Shown here: in pieces, positions 1-8,143 of the stretch | Position numbering within the stretch: the first letter of the stretch is position 1 | How the letters are laid out: each line of letters starts with the position of its first letter | Origin: RECO01 sp050485385 | Lineage (GTDB): Bacteria > Pseudomonadota > Alphaproteobacteria > Geminicoccales > Geminicoccaceae | Assembly: GCA_050485385.1 (NCBI GenBank) | Contig: JBJHBG010000010.1 | Coordinates: 1-59,350 of the forward strand | DNA length: 59,350 bases | Direction: 5' to 3' | Notes under the pieces: model-generated | The model's database searches: none | What the model saw: the letters and a program-made list of their open reading frames with translations, nothing else | What the model was told of the DNA's origin: nothing | Position numbers and translations under genes: made by a program

Positions 1-3
1 CAT

Positions 4-1401
4 ATGAGCAACGTCAGACCCAGGGCGGTCGCGAATTGGTTGTTTTCGGTGTCGTTGTCGATCCGGCCGGGGACGGCGAGGCGAGTCACCGCGACGTCCG
101 GCGCCGCCGCTTGGCGGGCACTGACCGCCGCCGAGCGCGGGCGGCGCCTCTGGGCGCTCGGCGAGGCGGTCCGCGCGGCGACCGAGGAGCTGGCGCGCAT
201 CGAGGCGAAGAACGTCGGCAAGCCGCTCGCGGATGCCCGCGCCGAGGCGCTGAAGGTGGCGGAGATGTTCGCCTACTACGCCGGCTGGGCCGACAAGCTC
301 ACGGGCTCGGTGATCCCCGGCCCCACCAGCCACCACGTCCACACGCTCAAGGTGCCCTACGGCGTGGTGCTGGCGATCCTGCCCTGGAACGCGCCGCTCT
401 TTACCGCCGGCTGGAATGCGGCCCCGGCACTCGCCTGTGGCAACGCCGTGATCCTCAAGCCGTCCGAACTGACGCCCGCGACCGCGTTGGAGCTGGCCCG
501 GCTGGCGCTGGAGGCGGGTCTGCCCGAGGGCACGGTGCAGGTGGTGAACGGGCTGGGTGCTTCGACCGGGGCCGCCCTCGTCCGCCATCCCACGGTGCGG
601 AAAGTCACCTTCGTCGGCTCGCCGCCCACCGGCCGGCGCATCGCGGCGCTTGCCGCCGAGGCGCCCAAGCCCTGCGTGCTCGAGCTCGGCGGCAAGTCGG
701 CCAACGTCGTCTTCGCCGACGCCGATCTGGAGAGGGCCGTGGGTGGCGCTGCCGCTGCCATTTTCTCCGCCTGCGGGCAGAGCTGCGTTGCCGGCTCGCG
801 CCTGCTGGTCGAACGCGCGGTCCACGACGAGGTGGTGGAGCGGCTGGCGGCACTGGCCGGCCGTATCCGGGTCGGCGCCCCCGACGAGGACGGCGTCCAG
901 GTCGGCCCGTTGCAGAACGAGCGGCAGTTCCAGACCGTCGGGCGGATGGTGGACGCAGCCAGGGCCGAGGGCTGCCGGCTGGCGGCGGGCGGTGCCGCCT
1001 TGGCCCGTCCCGGCTTCTTCTTCCAACCCACCGTGGTCGCAGGTGCGGACAACGCCATGGCCATCGCCCGCGAGGAGGTGTTCGGCCCGGTCGTGACCGT
1101 CATCCCCTTCGACGGCGAGGCCGCGGCCACAGCCCTCGCCAACGACAGCGACTATGGCCTTGCCGGTGCCGTCTGGACCCGCGACGTGGGCCGGGCGTTA
1201 CGTGTGGTGGCGGCCCTCGACGGCGGCACGCTCTGGGTCAACTCGTACAAGACCATCGGCGTCATGGCACCCTTCGGCGGCTTCAAGGCGTCGGGCTACG
1301 GCCGCTCGTCGGGCATGGAAGGTCTGGAGGAATACCTCCAGACCAAGAGTGTGTGGATCGAGACCGCAGAAAGCCCGGCCTTCAGCTTCGGCTACGGCTG
1401 A
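4..1401 (+). CDS. Aldehyde dehydrogenase family protein (N-terminus atypical)
   Basis: NAD(P)-dependent oxidation of an aldehyde to a carboxylic acid in the cytoplasm; the substrate cannot be read from the sequence. The 465-residue frame carries the family's nucleotide fold, the general-base glutamate in LELGGK (E227), the nucleophile in CGQSC (C261), and the EEVFGPV and FGGFKASG motifs near the end. From about residue 36 on it aligns well with the family. The first 35 residues do not: the usual VDPATGE segment is missing in this frame, but a related string (VVVDPAGDGEA) appears in frame 3 at about bases 48-80, suggesting a frameshift or small deletion, or a poor contig end. The start is therefore unsure. 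The last 20 bases overlap the convergent SelA-like gene. Confidence 0.85.
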   Translation: MSNVRPRAVANWLFSVSLSIRPGTARRVTATSGAAAWRALTAAERGRRLWALGEAVRAATEELARIEAKNVGKPLADARAEALKVAEMFAYYAGWADKLTGSVIPGPTSHHVHTLKVPYGVVLAILPWNAPLFTAGWNAAPALACGNAVILKPSELTPATALELARLALEAGLPEGTVQVVNGLGASTGAALVRHPTVRKVTFVGSPPTGRRIAALAAEAPKPCVLELGGKSANVVFADADLERAVGGAAAAIFSACGQSCVAGSRLLVERAVHDEVVERLAALAGRIRVGAPDEDGVQVGPLQNERQFQTVGRMVDAARAEGCRLAAGGAALARPGFFFQPTVVAGADNAMAIAREEVFGPVVTVIPFDGEAAATALANDSDYGLAGAVWTRDVGRALRVVAALDGGTLWVNSYKTIGVMAPFGGFKASGYGRSSGMEGLEEYLQTKSVWIETAESPAFSFGYG

Positions 1402-2575
1402 TCTCGTCCAGGCGCGCGACGATCCGCTCCGCATCGCCCTCGACCAGGCCGATCGGGTTCAGCAGCACGCAGCCTCGATCCAGTTCCTCGGGGTCGGTGT
1501 GGATCACCGGTCGGTCGTCGACGAGATGGGCGTAGAGGGCGCGGGCCGCCGCCGGCCCGCCCGCCGGGTAGAGCGCCAACAGCGGCACCGCACCCTCTTT
1601 CCTCAGGTCCATTCCACCCGCGAACAGGGGCGCCAGATCGTCCAGGATGGCGGCGAGCGGCTGGAGCCACCGGGCGAAGCGGGCCTCGTCGCCCTCGGCG
1701 ACGAAGGCGTCGAGCGCCGTCAAGAGGCCGACGATCTGTTCCTTGCCGACCTTGGCGGTGCGGCCAATGCCGTGCGGCGGCAGGCCCTTCAGCACGGCCA
1801 TATCGACGAAACCGGCAGGCGGGCGGAAGAAGCCCTCGGGATAGTCCATGTCGAGCATCTGCAGCGCCGCCGAGGCGACGAGGTCCTTGCGGCCACAGAG
1901 GATGCCCGACGCCTGCGGCCCACCCAGCGCCTTGCCGCCGCTGAAGGCGACGAGGTCGGCGCCGGCCTCGACGAAGCGGCGGAGGTTCGTCTGCGGTGGC
2001 AGTTGGGCGGCGGCGTCCACCAACACGGGCAGGCCGTGGGCATGGGCGACGCGGACGACCTGGTCCAGCGGCGGCCGGCTCATGGCGTCGGCGACCCAGT
2101 GGAGCAGCACCGTCCGCTCGGTGATGGCCGCCTCGAACTCCCAGGCCTCGGCGTCGCGGCAGCCCGCGCCCGCATAGCGGTCGGGCAGACCCACCTCGAC
2201 GATGCGCACGCCAGCGGCGCGGATCGCGTGGTCGTACTGGTTGCGCTGGCTCCGCGCCATCACGGCTTCCGGTGTCGGCCCGTCGAGATCGGGCAGCCGC
2301 GCCATCCTCGCCGGGTCGAGCCGCGCGATGCAGGCGGCGGTGCCCAAGAGCAGGCCCGCCGCCGCCCCGCCGGTGACGAGACCCGCCTCGGCGCCGGTGA
2401 CCCCGGCGATATGCGCCGAGGCCGCCGCCTGGAGGTCCACGATGTCGACGCAGAGGCCCATCGCCTCGGCCATGGCGGCGCGGACGGCGGGCGAAGCGGT
2501 CCCGCCGGAAAGCCGTGTGGCGGTGCCCTTGGCGTTGACGATAGGGGCGATGCCCAGCCGCTCGTAAACGTTCAT
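1382..2575 (-). CDS. SelA-like PLP-dependent enzyme (aminotransferase/ammonia-lyase type)
   Basis: 397-residue fold-type I PLP enzyme of the SelA / D-glucosaminate-6-phosphate ammonia-lyase group. It starts MNVYERLGIAPIVNAKGT, as this group does, and the Schiff-base lysine is in SGGKALGGPQ (K215). Members cleave or rearrange amino acids or amino sugars; with no tRNA-binding N-terminal domain and no selenocysteine context, selenocysteine synthesis is unlikely. The ATG overlaps the stop of the upstream ABC ATPase gene by ATGA, so it is translationally coupled as the last gene of the peptide-importer operon. This suggests that it acts on a product of the imported compound, which is inference. 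The end overlaps the convergent aldehyde dehydrogenase gene by 20 bases. Confidence 0.8.
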   Translation of the reverse strand: MNVYERLGIAPIVNAKGTATRLSGGTASPAVRAAMAEAMGLCVDIVDLQAAASAHIAGVTGAEAGLVTGGAAAGLLLGTAACIARLDPARMARLPDLDGPTPEAVMARSQRNQYDHAIRAAGVRIVEVGLPDRYAGAGCRDAEAWEFEAAITERTVLLHWVADAMSRPPLDQVVRVAHAHGLPVLVDAAAQLPPQTNLRRFVEAGADLVAFSGGKALGGPQASGILCGRKDLVASAALQMLDMDYPEGFFRPPAGFVDMAVLKGLPPHGIGRTAKVGKEQIVGLLTALDAFVAEGDEARFARWLQPLAAILDDLAPLFAGGMDLRKEGAVPLLALYPAGGPAAARALYAHLVDDRPVIHTDPEELDRGCVLLNPIGLVEGDAERIVARLDEISRSRS

Positions 2576-3603
2576 GTCATCCCCTGCTCGACCAGCGCCG
2601 CCTTGGGCGCGCCGCCATGGAACGCGCCCGTGTCGTCCACCAGGTGGCACGATACCAGCCGGCCGCCCGCGACCGAGCGCAGCGCCGGCACGTCGGTGCG
2701 GCAGCGGTCGACGGCAAAGGGGCAGCGGGTGTGGAAGTGGCAGCCCGGCGGCGGCCGCTGCGGGCTCGGCACGTCCCCCTCGATCACCAGCTTGTCGCGC
2801 TTGGCGCGCGGGTCCGGAACGGGGGCCGCCGCCAGCAGTGCGCGGCTGTAGGGATGCAGGGGGCGGTCGAACAGGGCGCGTTTCTCGGCCAGTTCGACGA
2901 TGCGCCCCAGGTACATCACGGCGATGCGGTGGCCGATGTGCTCGACCACGCCGAGGTCGTGGCTGATGAAGAGGTAGCTCAGGCCGAGGTCGCGTTGCAG
3001 GTCCATCAAGAGGTTCAAGACCTGCGCCTGAACCGAGACGTCGAGGGCCGAGACCGGCTCGTCGGCGACGATCAGCTTGGGGTTCAGGGCCAGGGCCCGG
3101 GCGATGCCCAGCCGTTGCCGCTGGCCGCCCGAGAACTCGTGCGGGAAGCGCTCGGCCATCTCCGGCCGCAGGCCCACCTTGTCCAGCAGTTCCGCCACCC
3201 GCTCGCGCTTCTTCCGGCCCCGCGACAGGCCGAAGTTCTCCAGCGGCTCGGCGATGATGCCGCCGACGGTGAGGCGCGGGTTCAACGACGCATAGGGGTC
3301 CTGAAAGACCATCTGGATCTCGCGGCGAAAGCGCCGCATCGCCCGCGCCTCCAGCCGCGTCACGTCGACGCCGTCCAGCTTCACCGTGCCGGCCGTGGGC
3401 TCCAAGAGGCGGGTGACCAACCGGCCGACGGTCGACTTGCCGCAGCCGCTCTCGCCGACGACGCACAGGATCTCGCCCCGGCCCACGGTGAGCGAGACGC
3501 CGTCGACCGCCTTGACCTGCCCGACGACACGGCTGAGGAGACCGCGGCGGACGGGAAAGTGCTTCTTCAGGCCCTCGACCTCGAGCAACGGTGCGGTGCT
3601 CAT
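2572..3603 (-). CDS. Peptide ABC transporter ATP-binding protein (OppF/DppF type)
   Basis: 343-residue cytoplasmic ATPase, one of the two that power the Opp/Dpp-type importer. Walker A GESGCGKS at residues 50-57, Q-loop in MVFQDPYASLNPR, signature EFSGGQRQR, Walker B LIVADEPVSALD and the H-loop in FISHDLGVV are all intact. The C-terminal region has the oligopeptide-type cysteine motif CHFHTRCPFA, typical of the OppD/OppF subfamily. The start ATG at 3603 overlaps the stop of the OppD-type gene (ATGA), and its own stop overlaps the SelA-like gene. A longer upstream extension of the frame is out of family and was not used. Confidence 0.93.
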   Translation of the reverse strand: MSTAPLLEVEGLKKHFPVRRGLLSRVVGQVKAVDGVSLTVGRGEILCVVGESGCGKSTVGRLVTRLLEPTAGTVKLDGVDVTRLEARAMRRFRREIQMVFQDPYASLNPRLTVGGIIAEPLENFGLSRGRKKRERVAELLDKVGLRPEMAERFPHEFSGGQRQRLGIARALALNPKLIVADEPVSALDVSVQAQVLNLLMDLQRDLGLSYLFISHDLGVVEHIGHRIAVMYLGRIVELAEKRALFDRPLHPYSRALLAAAPVPDPRAKRDKLVIEGDVPSPQRPPPGCHFHTRCPFAVDRCRTDVPALRSVAGGRLVSCHLVDDTGAFHGGAPKAALVEQGMT

Positions 3604-4598
3604 GACGCCAGCACCCGCTCGACCTCGAAGCACGCGGCGACGTGGCCGGGCTCCCGCTCGACCAGGGGCGGCGCCTCGCTGCGGCAGCGGTCGGTGGCGA
3701 AGCCGCAGCGGGGCGCGAAGGCACAGCCCTGGATCGGCCGGTCGAGCCGGGGGACGAGGCCCGGGATCTCCTGGAGCCGCGCGCCTTCCTGGCCGCCCCG
3801 CGCCTTGCCGCGCGGGATCGAGCCCATCAGACCGCGCGTGTAGGGGTGCATCGGCCGGTCGAACAGCGCCTCGACCGAGGTGCCCTCGACCACCTTGCCG
3901 GCGTACATCACGTTCACCTGCTGGCAGGTCTCGGCGACCACGCCGAGGTCGTGGGTGATCAGCATGATGGCGGCCCCGGTCCGCTCCTTCAGCTCGACCA
4001 TCAGCTTCAGGATCTGCGCCTGGATGGTGACGTCGAGTGCCGTGGTCGGCTCGTCCGCGATCAGGAGCTTGGGGTTGCAGGCGAGCGCCATCGCGATCAT
4101 CACCCGCTGCCGCATGCCGCCCGAGAACTGGAAGGGGTAGTCGTCGAGCCGGGAAGCGGCGTCCGGGATGTGGACCAGCTTCAGCATTTCCAAGGCGCGG
4201 CGGCGGGCTGCCGCCTTCGAGGCCCCCTCGTGGATGCGCACGGCCTCGGCGATCTGATGGCCGATGGTGAGCACCGGATTGAGCGAGGTCATCGGCTCCT
4301 GGAAGATCATGGCGATCTGGTTGCCGCGGATGCGCCGCATCTCCGCCTCGTCCAGATCGAGCAGGTTCCTGCCCTCGAAACGAATGGTGCCGCCGACCGA
4401 GCGGCCGGCCTTGGGCGGGATGAGGCGCATGATCGAAAGTGCCGTGACACTCTTGCCGCAACCGCTCTCGCCGACGATGCCGAGGGTCTGGCCGCGGCCG
4501 ACGCCGAAGCTGACGCCGTCGACGGCGCGCGTGGTCCCGTCCTCGCTGAAGAAGTGGGTCTGGAGGTTCTCGACCTCGAGGGTGCGCGGCTCGCCCAT
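3600..4598 (-). CDS. Peptide ABC transporter ATP-binding protein (OppD/DppD type)
   Basis: 332-residue ATPase partner of the OppF-type protein. Walker A GESGCGKS at 43-50, QEPMTSLNPV Q-loop, signature FSGGMRQRV, Walker B LLIADEPTTALD, and the OppD/F C-terminal cysteine motif CAFAPRCGFA. The protein binds the cytoplasmic loops of the two permeases encoded just upstream. It starts 4 bases after the OppC-type stop and is coupled to the next gene by an ATGA overlap. Length and motifs are normal for the family. Confidence 0.94.
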   Translation of the reverse strand: MGEPRTLEVENLQTHFFSEDGTTRAVDGVSFGVGRGQTLGIVGESGCGKSVTALSIMRLIPPKAGRSVGGTIRFEGRNLLDLDEAEMRRIRGNQIAMIFQEPMTSLNPVLTIGHQIAEAVRIHEGASKAAARRRALEMLKLVHIPDAASRLDDYPFQFSGGMRQRVMIAMALACNPKLLIADEPTTALDVTIQAQILKLMVELKERTGAAIMLITHDLGVVAETCQQVNVMYAGKVVEGTSVEALFDRPMHPYTRGLMGSIPRGKARGGQEGARLQEIPGLVPRLDRPIQGCAFAPRCGFATDRCRSEAPPLVEREPGHVAACFEVERVLAS

Positions 4599-4602
4599 GG
4601 CG

Positions 4603-5460
4603 CTACATCCGCCGCGCGAGACGCGGATCGAGCCGGTCTCTCAGGCCGTCGCCCACCAGGTTGATGGCGAGCACGACCAGCGCGAGGCTGATGCCGGGGA
4701 ACAGCACGGTCCAGGGCGCCATCTGGAGGTAGAGGCGCGACGACGCGATCATGTTCCCCCAGGTCGGGATCTCGGGCGGCACGCCGGCGCCGAGGAACGA
4801 CAAGGCACTCTCGATCAGGATGGCCGAGGCGCAGATGTAGGTCGCCTGCACGATCAAGGGTGCCACGGTGTTGGGCAGGATGTGGCGCACCATGATCTTG
4901 GCGCTCGGGCTCGCCACCGACACCGCCGCCTCGACATAGGGCTGCTCGCGGGCGCCCAGCACCACCGCCCGGACGAGGCGGACGACGCGCGGCACTTCGG
5001 GGATGGTGATGGCGACGACGACGATGAGGATGCCGCCCCGGGTCAGGGCGACGAGCGCGATGGCGAGCAGGATCGCGGGGATCGCCATCAGGCCGTCCAT
5101 GACGCGCATGACCAGGGCATCGACGGTCCGGTAGTAGCCCGCGAGCATGCCGATGACGAGACCGACGACGACGGCGAAGATCGCCACCGACAGGCCGACC
5201 ACCAGCGAGACGCGGGCGCCGTAGACCGTGCGGGCGAAGACGTCGCGCCCCAGGTGATCGGTGCCGAACCACCACTCGGCCGAGGGCGCCTGGAGCCGGT
5301 TGATGGGCGTGATGGCCAGCGGGTCGCCCGCGATCACCGGCGCCAGCAGGGCCACCGCGGTCATGAACGCGAGCAGCACCGCACCGAGCACGATGGTCGG
5401 ATTGCGCCGGGCGAAGCGGGCGAAGCCGCGCTTGATCGGGGGCTCCAGGACGGCGGCCAT
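4603..5460 (-). CDS. Peptide ABC transporter permease (OppC/DppC type)
   Basis: 285-residue inner-membrane permease. The N-terminal OppC_N segment (about residues 10-60, first membrane helix LGAVLLAFMTAVALLAPVIAG) is followed by the GTDHLGRDVFAR motif typical of OppC/DppC and about five further helices. The ATPase-contact EAA-type loop lies around EAAVSVASPSAKIMVRHILPN. It follows the OppB-type gene with no spacing: that gene's stop codon is immediately next to this ATG. Complete, with no oddities. Confidence 0.94.
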   Translation of the reverse strand: MAAVLEPPIKRGFARFARRNPTIVLGAVLLAFMTAVALLAPVIAGDPLAITPINRLQAPSAEWWFGTDHLGRDVFARTVYGARVSLVVGLSVAIFAVVVGLVIGMLAGYYRTVDALVMRVMDGLMAIPAILLAIALVALTRGGILIVVVAITIPEVPRVVRLVRAVVLGAREQPYVEAAVSVASPSAKIMVRHILPNTVAPLIVQATYICASAILIESALSFLGAGVPPEIPTWGNMIASSRLYLQMAPWTVLFPGISLALVVLAINLVGDGLRDRLDPRLARRM

Positions 5461-6402
5461 CTAGTAGCGGATCCTGGGGTCGAAGACGGTGTAGAGGATA
5501 TCCACGATCAGATTGACGAGCACGTAGACGGCGGAAAAGACGAGGATGACGCCCTGGATGATGGGGTAGTCCCGCTTGTTGATGGCATCGACGGTGAGGC
5601 GGCCGATGCCGGGGATGTTGAACACGGTCTCGGTGATGACGACGCCCGAGATCAACAGCGCGACGCCGATGCCGATGACGGTGACGATGGGCACGGCGGC
5701 GTTCTTCAGCGCGTGCTTCAAGAGCAAGGGCGGCGTGGCCACACCCTTGGCACGGGCGGTGCGCACGTAGTCCTCGGCCAGGACCTCCAGCATCGAAGCC
5801 CGGGTGATGCGGGCGATGAGGGCCACGTAGGCGAGGCCGAGCGCCGTCGCCGGCATGATCAGGTGGCGGAACCAGGGGCCGATGCCGTCGGCGATCGGGC
5901 GATAGCCCTGCACCGGCAACCAGCGCAGCTCGATGGCGAAGAAGTAGATCATCAGATAGCCGACGACGAACACGGGCACCGAGAAGCCGAACACGGCGAA
6001 GCCCATGACGAAGCGGTCGATCAGCCCACCGGCCTTCCAGGCGGCGAGGACGCCCGCGGTGATCGCCAGCACGACGGCAAGCGCGATGCTGAGCAGCGCC
6101 AGCGACAGCGTCGGCTCCATCCGCTGCACGATCAGCGTGCCGACCGGCACGTTCGAAAACATCGACACGCCGAGATCGCCCTGGAGCAGGGCGCCGAACC
6201 AGCGGACGAACTGCTCCCAGAGCGGGTCGTCGAGGCCCAGCCGCTCGCGGATGTCGGCGATGTTCTGCGGCGTGGCGTTGTCGCCGGCGATGATCGCCGC
6301 CGGGTCGCCCGGCGTCAGGTGCAAGAGGAGGAACACGAAGACGGCGACCAGACCCATGGTGGGGATGACCGCCAGCATGCGGCGGAGGACGTAGGCGGTC
6401 AC
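5461..6402 (-). CDS. Peptide ABC transporter permease (OppB/DppB type)
   Basis: 313-residue inner-membrane permease with six predicted helices, beginning MTAYVLRRMLAVIPTMG as OppB/DppB proteins do, with the PGDPAAIIAG periplasmic motif and the EAA-like loop VRTARAKGVATPPLLLKHALKNA. The start codon is GTG (5' end 6402), preceded by a G-rich stretch (GGGGGAAG) that can serve as ribosome binding site. A stem-loop at 6423-6449 separates it from the highly expressed binding-protein gene upstream. Confidence 0.94.
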   Translation of the reverse strand: MTAYVLRRMLAVIPTMGLVAVFVFLLLHLTPGDPAAIIAGDNATPQNIADIRERLGLDDPLWEQFVRWFGALLQGDLGVSMFSNVPVGTLIVQRMEPTLSLALLSIALAVVLAITAGVLAAWKAGGLIDRFVMGFAVFGFSVPVFVVGYLMIYFFAIELRWLPVQGYRPIADGIGPWFRHLIMPATALGLAYVALIARITRASMLEVLAEDYVRTARAKGVATPPLLLKHALKNAAVPIVTVIGIGVALLISGVVITETVFNIPGIGRLTVDAINKRDYPIIQGVILVFSAVYVLVNLIVDILYTVFDPRIRY

Positions 6403-6422
6403 GCCCGCTCACTTCCCCCGGT

Positions 6423-6449
6423 GCCACGCCCCCGGTGGAGGAGCGTGGC
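6423..6449 (-). other. Intercistronic stem-loop between binding-protein and permease genes
   Basis: Inverted repeat GCCACGC / GCGTGGC (7 bp, 13-base loop) in the 68-base space between the peptide-binding protein gene and the OppB-type gene. There is no T-run, so it is not a standard terminator. Such hairpins after binding-protein genes commonly protect the upstream mRNA and lower downstream expression. Similar hairpins follow the other three binding-protein genes in this window. Confidence 0.4.
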
Positions 6450-6470
6450 CGGGCCAAGGTGAAGGGTCAT

Positions 6471-8075
6471 TCAGCTCGTGATCTCGATGTTCCAGAAGGG
6501 CACGATCTCGGGAATGGCGATCACGCCGGACAACCGCGTGCTGTACGCGACGGGTGCCACCCACTGGCCCAGATAGAGCTGGGGGACGAAGTTCCAGGCG
6601 TTCTCCTGCATCTCGCGGGTGACCGCTTGGCGCTCCTCGAGGGTGGCTGCCGCCGCCCACTCGTCGCGCAGTTGCTCGTGCCGCTCGTCCGAGGGCCAGC
6701 CGAACCAGCCGTCGGTACCGGTCGCCGCATGGCCAGCGAGGTTGATCGGGCTGGAGACGGCGTTGCCGCCACCCCAGGTGATGAAGATGTTCCAGCCGCC
6801 GTCCTCGGGTGCCGCCTGCACCGAGCGGCGGGTGACCACTCCGCCCCAGTCCGAGGCCGCCAGTTCGACGTTGACGCCGATGGACCGAAGCGCCTGCGCC
6901 ACGATCTGGGCCGAGTTGTCCATGAAGGGGATGTTGGTCGCCTGCAGGACGGTCACCGGACGCCCGTCGTAGCCCGCCGCCTGGAACAGTTCGCGCGCCC
7001 GCTCCGGGTTCGGCCCCTGGGTGAACCAGTCGGTGTTGACGTCGCTCTCCATCGGCGTGCCGCAGGTGAGATACGACCCGCAGGTCCGGTAGTACTCCGG
7101 GTTGCCGAAGGTCGCGCGCAGGAAGTCCTCCTGGTTCAAGAGGTGCAACATCGCCTGGCGCGCCTCGACCCGGTCGAAGGGCGGGTGCAGGAAGTTGAGC
7201 CGGAGCAGACCGACATTGCCGAGCTGGTTCAAGACCTCGACGCGCAGATTGGGATCGCTCTCCAGCATCGGCAGGAAGTCGATCGGCGGGGTCTCCAGGA
7301 AGTCGATCTCGCCCGTCTGCAAGGCCGCCATGGCGGTCTGCGGGTCGTCGATGTTCTCCCAGATGACGCGCTCGACCTTCACCACCTTGCCGCCGGCCAT
7401 GCCCGAGGCGGGCTCGTCGCGCGGCACGTAGAGCGGGTTCTTGTCGTAGACGTAGCGGTTGCCCGGCTGCGTCTCGTCCTGATTGAAGGTGAAGGGACCG
7501 GAGCCGATGTAGGTCGTGATCTGCTCGTTCGGGTCGGTCTCCGCCTCCTGCCGCCGCATGATGTAGCACAAGGGCGTCGAGGTCTTGGCGAAGGCGTCGA
7601 TGACCAGGCCGTACGGCTCGTTCAGCTGAATCTCGAACACGCGCTCGTCGCGGGCGACGATGTCGCGCACGCGCCGCATCATGTGCTGGCCGGCGCCGTC
7701 ACGGGCGGCCCAACGGCGGATCGACGGGATGACGTCGGCGGTGGTGACCGGCGTGCCGTCGCTGAAGCCGAGGCCCTCGCGCAGGCGGAAGCTCCAGGTC
7801 AGGCCGTCGTCGGAGACGCCGTAGTCCTGCACCATCTGCGGCTTGGGGTCGAAGTGCTCGTCCAGGCCGAACAGCGTGTCGTAGATGAAGGCGCCGTGAT
7901 AGGCCGTGACGTTCGCCGTAGTCCAGATCGGGTCGAACACGCGGAGGTCGCCGTGCATCACCGCGCGGATGGTGCCGGCCGGCCCCTGGGCACGGCCGAT
8001 GCGAGGAATGCCGAAACCGGCCAGGGCGCCGGCTGCCATGCCGGTCTTGATGACGTGCCTGCGTGGGATACGCAT
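6471..8075 (-). CDS. Peptide/nickel-type ABC transporter substrate-binding protein (SBP_bac_5)
   Basis: 534-residue periplasmic binding protein that captures the ligand for the OppBCDF-type importer encoded downstream. The N-terminus reads MRIPRRHVIKTGMAAGALAG, a twin-arginine-type signal followed by a hydrophobic core and a probable cleavage after GRAQ, so it may be exported folded by Tat. The body has the family 5 pattern (RAVMHGDLRVFDPIWTTAN near the start, W-F-RL-EGLGFSDGTPVTTADV at 90-115). The GGGAGGA ribosome binding site lies 6-7 bases upstream of the ATG. Ligand unknown; the neighbouring peptidase suggests a peptide-like compound. Confidence 0.93.
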   Translation of the reverse strand: MRIPRRHVIKTGMAAGALAGFGIPRIGRAQGPAGTIRAVMHGDLRVFDPIWTTANVTAYHGAFIYDTLFGLDEHFDPKPQMVQDYGVSDDGLTWSFRLREGLGFSDGTPVTTADVIPSIRRWAARDGAGQHMMRRVRDIVARDERVFEIQLNEPYGLVIDAFAKTSTPLCYIMRRQEAETDPNEQITTYIGSGPFTFNQDETQPGNRYVYDKNPLYVPRDEPASGMAGGKVVKVERVIWENIDDPQTAMAALQTGEIDFLETPPIDFLPMLESDPNLRVEVLNQLGNVGLLRLNFLHPPFDRVEARQAMLHLLNQEDFLRATFGNPEYYRTCGSYLTCGTPMESDVNTDWFTQGPNPERARELFQAAGYDGRPVTVLQATNIPFMDNSAQIVAQALRSIGVNVELAASDWGGVVTRRSVQAAPEDGGWNIFITWGGGNAVSSPINLAGHAATGTDGWFGWPSDERHEQLRDEWAAAATLEERQAVTREMQENAWNFVPQLYLGQWVAPVAYSTRLSGVIAIPEIVPFWNIEITS

Positions 8076-8143
8076 GGTGTCCTCCCGTACGAGTGTCCAA
8101 GGCTTCTATGCAACGCCCGTGCCGGCCTGGAAAGCCCTACCCG

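Noticed and set aside
1382..2575. Selenocysteine synthase (SelA) next to a selO gene as a selenium locus
   Set aside because: The enzyme lacks the SelA N-terminal region and sits in a peptide-uptake operon. SelO here uses cysteine at the C-terminus, and no selB, selD or SECIS-like element is seen.
4264..6462. Very long open frames antisense to real genes, for example 4264-6462 plus, 11020-13485 minus, 21269-23230 plus and 53838-56054 minus
   Set aside because: At about 70% GC, stop codons are rare in the other frames. These products are rich in Arg/Pro/Ala or His/Asp/Gln repeats, lack domains and ribosome binding sites, and lie exactly opposite recognisable genes.
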